45,444 bases of DNA, taken from Lentimicrobiaceae bacterium (GTDB lineage: Bacteria; Bacteroidota; Bacteroidia; Bacteroidales; F082). The DNA lies in the NCBI GenBank assembly GCA_015061365.1, contig SUWS01000018.1, positions 1-45,444 of the forward strand, given 5' to 3'. Below are positions 1 through 10,380 of the stretch, in pieces. The position numbers and the translations under genes were made by a program. Below the pieces are notes generated by a model that saw nothing but the letters and a program-made list of their open reading frames with translations, was not told the origin of the DNA and did not search any database. The stretch's first letter is position 1. Each line of letters begins with the position of its first letter.

Positions 1-16
1 TTTGAGGTTTTGACTG

Positions 17-45
17 CAAAGTTACCATCAATAATTTCAAATCAA
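17..45 (-). promoter_or_regulatory. Probable promoter reading out of the left edge
   Basis: On the minus strand a TTTG (bases 46-43) is followed after 18 bases by TAACTTTG (bases 24-17), a good match to the Bacteroidota -33/-7 pattern. It would fire leftwards to a gene outside the window. It lies downstream of the oligopeptidase stop, so that operon and the outside gene are probably separate units. No terminator is visible between them in bases 1-114. Confidence 0.42.
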
Positions 46-114
46 AAAATCAAAGAACGCTTGTAATTAATTTATATTTAACAATTTAACTACTACATGG
101 CGAATTTTATCGCA

Positions 115-2157
115 TCAGTAGTAATTATGAATTAAAAAAGCGTATTCCAACGACACTTCTTTTATTCCTTCGAAGCGTCCTGATGCGCCGCCATGACCGA
201 AGTCCATGTTAGTCTTGAGATACAACGGATTGTCGTCGGTCTTCATCTCTCTCAACTTAGCTACCCATTTAGCCGGTTCCCAATATTGAACCTGACTGTC
301 GTGCAATCCTGTCGTGACGAGCATCGCAGGATAATCTTTTCGTTCCACATTATCGTAAGGCGAATATGATTTCATATAATCGTAATATTCTTTTTCATTA
401 GGGTTACCCCATTCGTCATACTCACCTGTCGTAAGCGGAATACTTTCGTCTAACATCGTAGTCACAACATCGACGAAAGGTACCTGAGCTACAATGCCGC
501 GCCACATCTCTGGAGCCATATTAGCGACTGCACCTACGAGCAAACCTCCGGCACTGCCTCCCATAGCGAACATCTTGTCGTTAGACGTAAATCCTTCGTC
601 AACTAAATATTTTCCGCAGAAGATAAAATCCAAGAATGTGTTTTTCTTTTTCAACAGTTTACCGTCCTCATACCATTGACGACCCATCTCCTCGCCTCCT
701 CTGATGTGAGCTATCGCCCATACGAAACCACGGTCCAAGAGACTTAGTCGCGCCACCGAGAAATAAGCGTCCATGCTGCTGCCATACGATCCGTAACCGT
801 AAAGTACGAGAGGGTTATTACCGTCTTTCTTCATACCTTTTTTATATACCAAAGAAATCGGGACCATCATGCCGTCGTGCGAAGGTGCGAGATGACGTTC
901 GGTGACGTAATCCGTAGGTTCATAACCTCCCACAATTTCCTGACGTTTCAACAATACAGACTTACGTTCCTTCATATCAAATTCATAGAGAGATGCGGGT
1001 GTCGTCATTGAATTATAACCATATCTTAACAGATGCGAGTCGAAATCAGGATTTCCCGCCGAATATGCCGTATATGTTGGTTCTCCGAAATCGATATAAT
1101 AATCTGTCTTCATATCCCACGTCATAACTCTAATTTTCACCAATCCTTCCTTACGTTCTTCTATGACAAGAAATTCCGAGAACAAATCAAAGTCTTCTAT
1201 CAAAACATCTTCACGATGTGGCATTATCTCGACCCAATTCTCTTTCTCTGTCATACCGACAGGTGTCTTCATAATCTTGAAGTTCTTCGCGCCATCAGCG
1301 TTCGTCAGGATATAGAAATACCCCTCATAATGACCTACTCCGTAAAGCAGATCCTGCTGACGTTTCTGGAATACCTTAAACTCGCCATACGGATTATCAG
1401 CATCCAAGAAACGAACCTCAGAAGAAAGCGTACTTTCCGATACGATCATGATATATCTCTTAGACTTAGACTTACCGACAAAACAACTGAATGCAGTATC
1501 CTCTTCAAAATACACGAGTTCGTCGTTATCCGGATCATCACCAAGTTTATGACGCAATATCTTACACGAACGTAGCGTATCATCTTTAGAGCTATAGAAA
1601 ACCGTCTCGTTATCATTAGCCCACACCATATTACCCGTAGTGTTTCTGATAATCTCACTTTCTAAACCTTTACCACTCTCACCCTCTATACCTTTGAAAC
1701 AAATATCATATTGTCGGCGACTAATGGTATCGACGCTATATGCGAGCAGCTCATTATTAGGACTCACGGAATAAGCTCCGATATCGAAATAATGATGACC
1801 TTTCGACATCTCGTTACCATCGAGAAGGATCTGTTCAGGATTATCCATATTATCTTTACGACGGCAATAGACGGGATATTCTTTACCTTCTTCATAACGA
1901 GAATAATAGTAGTAGCCGTTTCTTTTCACTGGATATGAAACGTCATCCTGTTTTATACGTCCCACAATCTCGTCGTATATCTGTCGTTGCAGAGGTTCTG
2001 TGTCTTTCATCATCTCCTCTTGGTAATGATTTTCTTCTTCGAGATAGGCTATCACTTCAGGATTTTCACGTTCGTTGAGCCAATAGTAATTATCTATACG
2101 AACATCCCCATGAGCTATGAGTTCACGGGGATATTTTCTTGCTAAAGGTTTTTTCAT
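115..2157 (-). CDS. ptrB: Oligopeptidase B-like serine peptidase (S9A family)
   Basis: A 680-residue prolyl-oligopeptidase-family peptidase, close to the ~690 residues usual for protease II, which cuts short peptides after basic residues. The N-terminal half (about 1-400) reads as the beta-propeller that limits substrate size; the C-terminal half is the alpha/beta hydrolase. The catalytic triad is visible: Ser535 in GGSAGG, Asp620 in GLHD and His655 in FGHGG. No signal peptide is seen, so it is probably cytoplasmic. The ATG lies one base after the stop of the TonB-dependent receptor gene, so the two are co-transcribed. The last residues (LIHNYY) are encoded by an ATTCATAATT-type repeat word that also occurs in spacers of this window. 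Family membership is firm; oligopeptidase B rather than prolyl oligopeptidase is inferred from length and overall likeness. Confidence 0.9.
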   Translation of the reverse strand: MKKPLARKYPRELIAHGDVRIDNYYWLNERENPEVIAYLEEENHYQEEMMKDTEPLQRQIYDEIVGRIKQDDVSYPVKRNGYYYYSRYEEGKEYPVYCRRKDNMDNPEQILLDGNEMSKGHHYFDIGAYSVSPNNELLAYSVDTISRRQYDICFKGIEGESGKGLESEIIRNTTGNMVWANDNETVFYSSKDDTLRSCKILRHKLGDDPDNDELVYFEEDTAFSCFVGKSKSKRYIMIVSESTLSSEVRFLDADNPYGEFKVFQKRQQDLLYGVGHYEGYFYILTNADGAKNFKIMKTPVGMTEKENWVEIMPHREDVLIEDFDLFSEFLVIEERKEGLVKIRVMTWDMKTDYYIDFGEPTYTAYSAGNPDFDSHLLRYGYNSMTTPASLYEFDMKERKSVLLKRQEIVGGYEPTDYVTERHLAPSHDGMMVPISLVYKKGMKKDGNNPLVLYGYGSYGSSMDAYFSVARLSLLDRGFVWAIAHIRGGEEMGRQWYEDGKLLKKKNTFLDFIFCGKYLVDEGFTSNDKMFAMGGSAGGLLVGAVANMAPEMWRGIVAQVPFVDVVTTMLDESIPLTTGEYDEWGNPNEKEYYDYMKSYSPYDNVERKDYPAMLVTTGLHDSQVQYWEPAKWVAKLREMKTDDNPLYLKTNMDFGHGGASGRFEGIKEVSLEYAFLIHNYY

Positions 2158-2158
2158 A

Positions 2159-4483
2159 TTAGAATGATAATGTTAGACCGAGACTTGGCATCAGCGGCAG
2201 TTGATATATAGATTCCGCTGAGACGATGTCTATATAAAATATATTTTCTCTGTTATATACGTTAGTTACTCCGAGATTAGCTTCGAGTTTTACATTTTCT
2301 GAAAAATAGAACTTACGTTTTACATCAATGTCGAGACGATGATAAGTCGGCATTTGTCCGGTATTGAGTTCATCATACAAGATTCCGAGATAACCGCTTT
2401 CGGTATAAGGGTCGAAGTCGATATTATTATAAGGGAGTTCTTCATAGAAACCAGTCACCTGAGTGAAAGGGAATCCTGTACCAAAGTTCCATCGTGCGCT
2501 AAATTCCCATTGATTTTTGGCTCCTGCCGTATATGTCGCGAGCAGGTTAACATTGTGACGACGATCGTAATGTGTTCTGTAGGTATGAATATCGCCATTA
2601 GAATCTTCATAGTCTTTATTGACATATCCCAAAGAATATGCGCCCCAGAGATACCATCTGTGACTATCATATTTAAGAGAGAAATCCAATCCATAGGCTT
2701 TACCTCTTTCAACCATGAAGTCTTTCTTCTCTATCTCCGGTGTTCCTATAGGAGCGTCCTCTACGCTATACACCTGATTTCTGTTCATGCTTGTCAACTG
2801 ACGGAAGTCTTTATAATAAGCCTCTACGTTAAGTGTGGTATTGAGAGCCACATCGAACTCTGTACCTATAATATAATGTATAGCTTTCTGTAATTTTGAA
2901 GTCACTTCTTCTCCGTTGAAATATTTCGGGAGGTCGGCTTGTCCCGACAAGAAACCATAGAAGAGGTTCACTACATCACGGTCGCTATTAGCAGCGATGA
3001 GATTCTGTGTGTAATATCCGCCTGCAGCCTTGATACGGAACCAGTCGTTGACGTTATATTTGATAGCGAGACGAGGTTCCGGCGACACTTCAGAAAGTGA
3101 CGCGTATGCCTGGACTCTAAAACTCGGCTCCAATATAAGGTTATCAAACTGAGCTTTATATTTTATATATGCTCCAAGTTCTGTAGTATTTTCAACCTGA
3201 CTGATATGTATGCCGTTGGATTTTACATAATCAAACTCTGTTTTGAAACCAAGAAGCTCGATACCATATTTCAACGAGTTCTTACCAAGGAAATATGTGA
3301 ATGCGAAACCGGCGTTAAAACCGTTGATAGAACTTGTTCTACTCGGGTTATTGTTTTCAGTGAGAGCCGCCTTATAATCTGAGAACGCCATATTACCCTC
3401 GATGAGCACCGACGACTTAGCTGGGATGACGACGAAGTTTGCTCCGGCACCATACGAATCCCATCCGAAGTTAGAGATTGATTTATAATTGTTAACATCG
3501 TCTTGGAAGTTAAATCCGAAGAGATTAATCTTACTGCCATTAGCGGCATTGATGGAAAGTTTACCATAAAGGTCCTGATAGTTATATGGCAGAGACTGAC
3601 CGTCAAGCATACCCTTATAAATGGTCTGACTTGTCTTTTCGAGATAGGAGTTTTTTGCGGAGATGATAAATGAAGCCGTAGCGTCTTCAGGATTCTTAGC
3701 TTTTTTGATAGGACCTTCCAAGGTCAGTTTCGCACCGAATGTCGTAGCTCCTACATTACCTGCTATACGTTTTTTATTTCCGTCACGCGTGGTAATATCC
3801 ATCACCGAGGAGATACGTCCGCCGTATTCAGCCCCGAAACCTCCGGTGTAAATCTCCGCGTTTCTGATAATATCGGTATCAAACACAGAGAAAAGTCCGA
3901 TGGAGTGAAACGGATTATAAACTACCATACCATCAAGAAGAACCTTATTTTGTATCGGAGATCCTCCTCTGATATAAAGTTGTCCGCCTTGGTCACCAGT
4001 GAAGACGACTCCTGGAAGAACCTGAAGATACTGCGCCAAGTCGGCCTGTCCGCCCATAGTTGGAATTCTGGTGATGACCTTTGGTGTTACATTAACAACG
4101 GAAGTCTTGGTTTCAGTTCTCGCCTCTATCTTATCAGCTGTGATACTGACTGCTTGCAGCATAACTGATGATTCTTCCAAGTAGAATTTCTTGTTGACAA
4201 CTTGTTTGTTACGTAAAGAAACCGGTTCGCTTATAGTATCGTACCCGAGGTTGGTAATCATGATAGTATAATCACCATCTGGAATTTTCGTTATATTAAA
4301 GAATCCGTTGATGTCGGTAGAGGCTCCGAGTGTCGTTCCTTTGAGATAGACATTACAAAACATCATCGGTTCTCCAGTCTGCTTTTCATAAACAAAACCT
4401 TTCACATCATTCTGAGCAAAGGCTGTAATATTAATTAACAATACTATAAGTATAAAAAATAATTTGTTGAGATGTATTTTCAT
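2159..4483 (-). CDS. TonB-dependent receptor with CarboxypepD_reg-like N-terminal domain
   Basis: A 774-residue outer-membrane receptor. It has a signal peptide (about 1-24, cut after AFAQ), then a carboxypeptidase regulatory-like beta-sandwich (about 25-112) typical of Bacteroidota receptors. Next comes a plug domain (about 125-240) with LYIRGGSP and LLDGM motifs, then a beta-barrel ending in the C-terminal phenylalanine (TLSF) used for barrel assembly. It is shorter than SusC-type receptors (usually ~1000 residues), and no SusD gene is nearby, so a glycan-uptake role is not supported. The substrate is unknown. The downstream peptidase gene one base away suggests, by inference only, a link to peptide use. 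A -7 box lies about 90 bases upstream. Confidence 0.92.
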   Translation of the reverse strand: MKIHLNKLFFILIVLLINITAFAQNDVKGFVYEKQTGEPMMFCNVYLKGTTLGASTDINGFFNITKIPDGDYTIMITNLGYDTISEPVSLRNKQVVNKKFYLEESSVMLQAVSITADKIEARTETKTSVVNVTPKVITRIPTMGGQADLAQYLQVLPGVVFTGDQGGQLYIRGGSPIQNKVLLDGMVVYNPFHSIGLFSVFDTDIIRNAEIYTGGFGAEYGGRISSVMDITTRDGNKKRIAGNVGATTFGAKLTLEGPIKKAKNPEDATASFIISAKNSYLEKTSQTIYKGMLDGQSLPYNYQDLYGKLSINAANGSKINLFGFNFQDDVNNYKSISNFGWDSYGAGANFVVIPAKSSVLIEGNMAFSDYKAALTENNNPSRTSSINGFNAGFAFTYFLGKNSLKYGIELLGFKTEFDYVKSNGIHISQVENTTELGAYIKYKAQFDNLILEPSFRVQAYASLSEVSPEPRLAIKYNVNDWFRIKAAGGYYTQNLIAANSDRDVVNLFYGFLSGQADLPKYFNGEEVTSKLQKAIHYIIGTEFDVALNTTLNVEAYYKDFRQLTSMNRNQVYSVEDAPIGTPEIEKKDFMVERGKAYGLDFSLKYDSHRWYLWGAYSLGYVNKDYEDSNGDIHTYRTHYDRRHNVNLLATYTAGAKNQWEFSARWNFGTGFPFTQVTGFYEELPYNNIDFDPYTESGYLGILYDELNTGQMPTYHRLDIDVKRKFYFSENVKLEANLGVTNVYNRENIFYIDIVSAESIYQLPLMPSLGLTLSF

Positions 4484-4572
4484 TTGCTATAAAATTATCT
4501 TTGAGATAAAAACACTCTACGCCTGTATTACACAACGATTTGAACGCTATATACAAGCAAAATTGTGAGGAG

Positions 4573-4580
4573 CAAAGATA
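4573..4580 (-). promoter_or_regulatory. -7 box upstream of the TonB-dependent receptor operon
   Basis: The minus strand reads TATCTTTG here, a perfect TAnnTTTG box, about 90 bases before the receptor start. No good TTG element is visible 17-21 bases upstream; that stretch is a T-run. A leader of roughly 80 bases is implied. Confidence 0.5.
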
Positions 4581-4674
4581 ATAAAAAAAATTATGGATGA
4601 TAACGGATAATTATGTTTTTTTTAATGCATTAATCATACTTCACAATTCATAATTATTGCGAAATATTCCTCTA

Positions 4675-4720
4675 ATTATGCATTATGAATTATGCATTAT
4701 GAATTATGCATTATGAATTA
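4675..4720. repeat. 14-bp tandem repeat of the ATTATGAATT word family
   Basis: Three perfect copies of ATTATGCATTATGA plus four bases. Each unit is two 7-base half-words (ATTATGC and ATTATGA). The same words recur at 24534-24610, 39375-39430 and 44049-44087. The unit is nearly self-complementary, so the tract could form cruciforms or RNA hairpins. Confidence 0.85.
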
Positions 4721-4722
4721 AA

Positions 4723-4752
4723 AAAGACCGCCACAATTCTGCGACGGTCTTT
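4723..4752 (-). terminator. Rho-independent terminator of eno
   Basis: Read on the minus strand, AAAGACCG and CGGTCTTT form an 8-bp stem that extends imperfectly inward, followed by a run of T. It starts 40 bases after the enolase stop codon and is well placed to end that transcript. Confidence 0.85.
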
Positions 4753-4792
4753 AGGTATTTTTCAGATCTTATGGTTCTGAGATTCTCAGTTA

Positions 4793-6161
<1,369 letters not shown>

Positions 6162-6175
6162 ATTGAAACAGAAAA

Positions 6176-6658
6176 TTATTCTGCGTTATTTTCTTGAGCT
6201 GGAGCTGCTTCAACTGCTGGGGCTTCAGTTTTTTTCTTGCCGCCTCTTCTGCGAGTTGACTTAGCGACTTTAGCTTTCTTTTCGCCACCTGTGTAGACTT
6301 CGTTATAGTCGACGAGTTCCATCATACACATTTCTGCGCTGTCACCAAGACGTGTACCCAATTTAATGATACGGGTGTAACCGCCTGGACGTTCAGCTAC
6401 TTTCTGGCTGATTTCACGGAAGAGTTCTGTGACAGCCTCTTTGCTTTGAAGCTGAGCGAAAACTGTACGGCGTGATACTGTTGAATCATCTTTGGAACGA
6501 GTGATCATTGGTTCTACGTAGATACGTAAAGCTTTTGCTTTAGCTACAGTAGTGGTGATACGTTTGTTAAGAATAAGCGAGCAAGCCATATTAGCTAACA
6601 TAGCGTTGCGGTGTGCGCTTTTTCTTCCTAAGTGATTAAATTTCTTATTGTGTCTCAT
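6176..6658 (-). CDS. rplQ: 50S ribosomal protein L17
   Basis: 160 residues. The N-terminal ~120 are the L17 fold (starts [12 protein letters not shown], with [10 protein letters not shown]), which sits near the peptide exit tunnel. The last ~40 residues are a lysine-rich then Ala/Glu-rich tail absent from short L17 proteins; such tails are common in Bacteroidota. It is the last gene of the alpha section, five bases after rpoA and just before the cluster terminator. Confidence 0.97.
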   Translation of the reverse strand: MRHNKKFNHLGRKSAHRNAMLANMACSLILNKRITTTVAKAKALRIYVEPMITRSKDDSTVSRRTVFAQLQSKEAVTELFREISQKVAERPGGYTRIIKLGTRLGDSAEMCMMELVDYNEVYTGGEKKAKVAKSTRRRGGKKKTEAPAVEAAPAQENNAE

Positions 6659-6663
6659 CTTTA

Positions 6664-7656
6664 TTATTCCTTATCTAATTTATATTTGCTGATATTCATT
6701 CCAAATTCTAATCCTTTATTTCTCACCAATTCTTCTAATTCTGTAAGAGACTTCTTACCGAAGTTACGGAATTTGAGGAGATCGTGTTTGTCGAGCGACA
6801 CCAAGTCGCCGATTGTTTCGACTTCAGCTGCTTTCAAGCAGTTCAATGCACGTACAGAGAGGTCCATCTCGACCAATTTAGTCTTAAGCAACTGACGTAT
6901 ATGTAAAGAACTTTCGTCCAAGTCTTCTGAAGCAGATTTCTTTTCATCCATCATTGTTATTCTCTCATCTGAGAAGAGCATGAAGTGATAGATGAGTATC
7001 TTTGCTGCCTCTTCCAACGCGTCTTTAGGATTTATAGAACCGTCTGTTTCGATGTCGAAGATAAGTTTTTCATAGTCTGTCTTTTGTTCGACACGGTAAT
7101 TTTCATGTTTATAGCTGACGTTTCTAATTGGAGTATGGATTGAATCTATGGCGATAGTGTCGATAGGTGCGTTTAACACTTTATTTTCGTCAGCATTCAC
7201 ATATCCTCTACCTTTGTTGATTGTCAATTCGATTGACAATTTCACTGATGGGTCCATGTGGCAGATGACGAGTTCTGGGTTCAACACTTGAAACACCGAG
7301 AGGAACTTATTGATGTCGCCGGCGACGAATTTATCTTGACCGCCTACGACAACAGTGACCTTCTCAAATGTTTCGCCCGGGATCTGTTGTTTGAAACGAA
7401 CCTGTTTAAAACGTTGTACCATATCGGTCACGTCTTCTATTACGCCGTGTATTGGAGCGAGTTCGTGTTGAACGCCTTCAATACGTATTGAAGTGATGGC
7501 GTAACCTTCCAATGAAGAGAGCAATACTCTTCTGAGTGCGTTGCCGATAGTTGTAGCAAAGCCAGGTTCGAGTGGGCGAAATTCGAAGACACCATGTTTG
7601 TCTGTCGATTCTACCATTATAACCTTATCGGGTCTTTGAAATGCTAATATTGCCAT
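6664..7656 (-). CDS. rpoA: RNA polymerase alpha subunit
   Basis: 330 residues. The N-terminal domain (about 1-230) has the assembly motif [11 protein letters not shown]. The C-terminal domain (about 255-325) keeps the residues that contact UP-element DNA and activators: the R..NCLK stretch and GKKSLTEL. The linker is acidic and serine-rich. Length is normal. It sits between rpsD and rplQ, as in most bacteria. Confidence 0.98.
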   Translation of the reverse strand: MAILAFQRPDKVIMVESTDKHGVFEFRPLEPGFATTIGNALRRVLLSSLEGYAITSIRIEGVQHELAPIHGVIEDVTDMVQRFKQVRFKQQIPGETFEKVTVVVGGQDKFVAGDINKFLSVFQVLNPELVICHMDPSVKLSIELTINKGRGYVNADENKVLNAPIDTIAIDSIHTPIRNVSYKHENYRVEQKTDYEKLIFDIETDGSINPKDALEEAAKILIYHFMLFSDERITMMDEKKSASEDLDESSLHIRQLLKTKLVEMDLSVRALNCLKAAEVETIGDLVSLDKHDLLKFRNFGKKSLTELEELVRNKGLEFGMNISKYKLDKE

Positions 7657-7675
7657 AATATCAGTTTATATTCGA

Positions 7676-8281
7676 TTATTTAGAATACAACTCAACGATA
7701 AGTTGTTCATTGATGGTTTCAGGAATATCTTCACGGTTTGGATATGACATGAATTTACCGCAAAGTTTATCTGAATCCCATTCTAACCATGGATGACGGT
7801 TTGAACGGCCTTCCACTGAATTAGTAATGACTTCCAAGCTCTTGGATTTCTCACGTACTGCAACGATGTCACCAACTTTCACGAGGTATGAAGGGATGTT
7901 GACAACTCTACCATTGACTGTAATATGACGGTGGCTTACCAATTGACGTGCTGCTGCGCGTGTTGGAGCGATACCGAAGCGATAAACTAAGTTATCTAAA
8001 CGTGATTCTATAAGTTGAAGTAAAATCTCACCGGTGATGCCTTTTTTCTTGTTAGCTTTCTCGAACAAGTTTCTGAATTGGCGTTCCAAAATACCGTATG
8101 TATATTTTGCCTTTTGTTTTTCCATCAACTGTACACCATATTCAGAGACTTTCTTTCTTCTCTTTGCTGCACCATGTTGTCCCGGAGGATAATTTCTTTT
8201 TTCGTAATTTTTGTCTGCGCCGTAGATTGGTTCACCGAATTTACGAGCGATTTTTGTCTTAGGACCTGTATATCTTGCCAT
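7676..8281 (-). CDS. rpsD: 30S ribosomal protein S4
   Basis: 201 residues. It binds 16S rRNA early in 30S assembly. The S4 RNA-binding domain is visible ([12 protein letters not shown]...[13 protein letters not shown]). The N-terminal part lacks the Cys cluster of zinc-binding S4 forms. In some bacteria S4 represses the alpha operon; no such site could be identified here. Confidence 0.98.
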   Translation of the reverse strand: MARYTGPKTKIARKFGEPIYGADKNYEKRNYPPGQHGAAKRRKKVSEYGVQLMEKQKAKYTYGILERQFRNLFEKANKKKGITGEILLQLIESRLDNLVYRFGIAPTRAAARQLVSHRHITVNGRVVNIPSYLVKVGDIVAVREKSKSLEVITNSVEGRSNRHPWLEWDSDKLCGKFMSYPNREDIPETINEQLIVELYSK

Positions 8282-8312
8282 AACTACTAATTTTTAACTT
8301 AATTAATAAAAA

Positions 8313-8702
8313 TCACACTCTTCTACGTTTAGGTGGACGGCAACCGTTATGTGGCAATGGAGTAACGTCGACGATTTCTGTTACTTCAATACCTGATGCG
8401 TTGATTTGACGAATTGCTGATTCACGTCCTGAACCTGGTCCTTTTACAAATACTTTTACTTTACGTAATCCCAAGTCATAAGCTGTTTTTGCGCAATCTT
8501 CTGCTGCCATTTGAGCTGCGTAAGGTGTGTTCTTCTTTGAACCTTTGAAGCCCATTTTTCCGGCTGATGCCCAAGAAATGACTTGTCCTTCATTGTTTGT
8601 CAAGGAAATGATGATGTTATTGAATGAAGCTTTGATGAATGCTTTTCCTAATGCTTCAATCTTAACAACACGTTTCTTAACGACTTTTGTGTTTTTTGCC
8701 AT
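8313..8702 (-). CDS. rpsK: 30S ribosomal protein S11
   Basis: 129 residues. Platform protein of the 30S subunit near the mRNA exit. The conserved stretches [22 protein letters not shown] and the C-terminal [13 protein letters not shown] are all present. Length is standard and it sits between rpsM and rpsD. Confidence 0.98.
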   Translation of the reverse strand: MAKNTKVVKKRVVKIEALGKAFIKASFNNIIISLTNNEGQVISWASAGKMGFKGSKKNTPYAAQMAAEDCAKTAYDLGLRKVKVFVKGPGSGRESAIRQINASGIEVTEIVDVTPLPHNGCRPPKRRRV

Positions 8703-8756
8703 TTTTTAATTTAATTTGTTTTAATGGTTTCTATGATCCAACCAATAAGTTACTTA

Positions 8757-9134
8757 TTACTTAGTGGCTTTCTTTTTATTAGCGACAGTTTTCTTACGTC
8801 CCTTACGAGTACGTGCGTTATTTTTGGTACTTTGACCACGTAAAGGTAATCCTGAACGATGACGGATTCCTCTGTAACAACCAATATCCATCAAACGTTT
8901 GATATTGATTTGGATTTCACTACGAAGTTCACCTTCAACTTTGTATTGGTCGCCGATGATTGTACGGATGTTATTTTGTTCATCGTCGTTCCAATCTTGA
9001 ACTTTCTTCTCTGGGTCAACACCTGCCTTAGCAAGGATTTCCTTAGCAAGTGAACGTCCAATTCCGTAAATGTAAGTCAAAGAAATTTGACCTTGTTTGT
9101 TGTTAGGGATATCAACACCCGCGATTCTTGCCAT
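8757..9134 (-). CDS. rpsM: 30S ribosomal protein S13
   Basis: 125 residues. Head protein contacting the 50S subunit and P-site tRNA. It opens [14 protein letters not shown], has the YGIGR helix-hairpin-helix region and [22 protein letters not shown], and ends in a lysine-rich tail. First of the r-protein genes after rpmJ. Confidence 0.98.
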   Translation of the reverse strand: MARIAGVDIPNNKQGQISLTYIYGIGRSLAKEILAKAGVDPEKKVQDWNDDEQNNIRTIIGDQYKVEGELRSEIQINIKRLMDIGCYRGIRHRSGLPLRGQSTKNNARTRKGRKKTVANKKKATK

Positions 9135-9156
9135 AATTTTTCTGTTTTACTTGTTA

Positions 9157-9273
9157 TCAACCCTGACGTTGTTTTTCCTTAGGGTTCTTTTTGTTAATTA
9201 CATACAATTTACCTTTACGACGAACTATTTTGCAATCGTCTGATCTTTTTTTGATTGATGCTCTGACTTTCAT
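9157..9273 (-). CDS. rpmJ: 50S ribosomal protein L36, zinc-free form
   Basis: A 38-residue gene, easily overlooked because it is so short. It starts [20 protein letters not shown] and ends NPKEKQRQG, clear L36 signatures. Of the four zinc ligands in the C+ form (Cys, Cys, Cys, His), only one Cys remains; the others are Ser, Asn and Glu. It therefore cannot bind zinc in the usual way. It lies between infA and rpsM, the standard place, and a -7 box 60 bases upstream could give it and the genes below an extra promoter. Confidence 0.96.
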   Translation of the reverse strand: MKVRASIKKRSDDCKIVRRKGKLYVINKKNPKEKQRQG

Positions 9274-9334
9274 ATTGTTATTATTATCTTTTATTTCTTT
9301 AAAGTCACGGTTATACCTATCTTTTTTGCGGCTG

Positions 9335-9342
9335 CAAAGATA
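9335..9342 (-). promoter_or_regulatory. Possible internal promoter upstream of rpmJ
   Basis: The 94-base gap between infA and rpmJ is the longest inside the cluster. On the minus strand it contains TATCTTTGC, a perfect -7 box. The upstream region is a run of A/T without a clear TTG. It could boost transcription of rpmJ-rpsM-rpsK-rpsD-rpoA-rplQ. Confidence 0.5.
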
Positions 9343-9367
9343 AGAAAAATATTTTAATAAAAAAATA

Positions 9368-9586
9368 TTATTTATATCTGAATGTTATACGTCCTTTTGT
9401 CAGATCATAAGGGGACATTTCGAGTCTCACTCTGTCGCCAGGGAGTATCTTGATATAGTGCATTCGCATCTTACCTGAAATGTGTGCAATAATTTGAAGT
9501 CCGTTTTCCAACTCCACTCTAAACATTGCGTTACCCAATGATTCTATTACTGTTCCGTCTTGTTCTATCGACAATTGTTTTGCCAT
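9368..9586 (-). CDS. infA: Translation initiation factor IF-1
   Basis: 72 residues, a single S1-like OB fold that occupies the ribosomal A site during initiation. Motifs: [32 protein letters not shown] and the C-terminal [12 protein letters not shown]. Located between map and rpmJ, as usual in the spc region. Confidence 0.98.
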   Translation of the reverse strand: MAKQLSIEQDGTVIESLGNAMFRVELENGLQIIAHISGKMRMHYIKILPGDRVRLEMSPYDLTKGRITFRYK

Positions 9587-9601
9587 ATAATATTCTTTTA
9601 A

Positions 9602-10369
9602 TTATTGATTTCCTTCAATCCATTCAAAACTTGATAATATCTCAGCCTTGCCATTACGAACCGCAACATCGTGTTCAAAATGCGCTGCCGGCATTCTGTC
9701 CTTTGTCTTTATTGTCCAGCCATCTCGTTCTTGAACTATATTGCGTTTGCCGAATGTTATCATCGGTTCGATAGCGATGACCATGCCTTCTGCCAATTTT
9801 GTCCCAGTACCGCGCTTGCCGTAATTGGGAACTTGTGGATCCTCATGCATCTTACGTCCTACACCATGACCGACCAACTCTCTAACAACGCCGTAGCCGA
9901 ATTGTTCTACATAGCTTTGAACAGCGTAACCGATATCGCCAATGCGATTACCGGCTACTGCTTGTTCAATACCTTTATATAATGATTCTTTCGATCTTTG
10001 TAGGAAGAGTCTTATTTCTTCTGATACCTCCCCTACTGTAAAAGTATAAGCTGAGTCACCAACGTAGCCGTTTAATATTGTTCCACAGTCTACCGAGACT
10101 ATATCTCCGTCACGAAGCTCATAGTTACCTGGAATACCATGAACCACTGCATCGTTGACAGAAACACATAAACTTCCGGGAAATCCCTCATAGCCCTTGA
10201 AGGCTGGTATTGCACCATGGTCTCTGATATATTCTTCAGCGATTTTATCAAGTTCTATAGTACGGATACCCGGACGTATATGCTTACCCACTTCTGCTAA
10301 TGTCTTTCCCACTAGCAAAGCAGCTTGTCTTAGCAACTCGATTTCCTTATCAGTTCTATAATGAATCAT
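9602..10369 (-). CDS. map: Methionine aminopeptidase type I
   Basis: 255 residues. It removes the N-terminal methionine from new proteins. Catalytic His77, metal ligands Asp94, Asp105, His168, Glu201 and Glu232 are all in place (VSVDCG, GYVGDSA, GHGVGR, AIEPM, FEHD). It has no N-terminal extension. It follows secY by 11 bases and precedes infA, coupling protein export and processing genes with the ribosome cluster. Confidence 0.97.
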   Translation of the reverse strand: MIHYRTDKEIELLRQAALLVGKTLAEVGKHIRPGIRTIELDKIAEEYIRDHGAIPAFKGYEGFPGSLCVSVNDAVVHGIPGNYELRDGDIVSVDCGTILNGYVGDSAYTFTVGEVSEEIRLFLQRSKESLYKGIEQAVAGNRIGDIGYAVQSYVEQFGYGVVRELVGHGVGRKMHEDPQVPNYGKRGTGTKLAEGMVIAIEPMITFGKRNIVQERDGWTIKTKDRMPAAHFEHDVAVRNGKAEILSSFEWIEGNQ

Positions 10370-10380
10370 TACGAGAAATC

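Larger units (their letters stand above)
4484..4792. other. Spacer between the receptor operon and eno
   Basis: This 309-base spacer holds, from left to right, the receptor leader and -7 box (4573-4580), an AT-rich stretch, a 14-bp tandem repeat (4675-4720) and the eno terminator (4723-4752). No coding frame is convincing. Confidence 0.7.

Noticed and set aside
1033-1575. A 180-codon plus-strand frame opposite the oligopeptidase gene
   Set aside because: It lies wholly antisense to a gene with clear family motifs, has no recognisable protein features and no promoter.
2159-4483. A SusC-type receptor of a polysaccharide utilisation locus
   Set aside because: Too short, no SusD neighbour and no glycan enzymes in the window.
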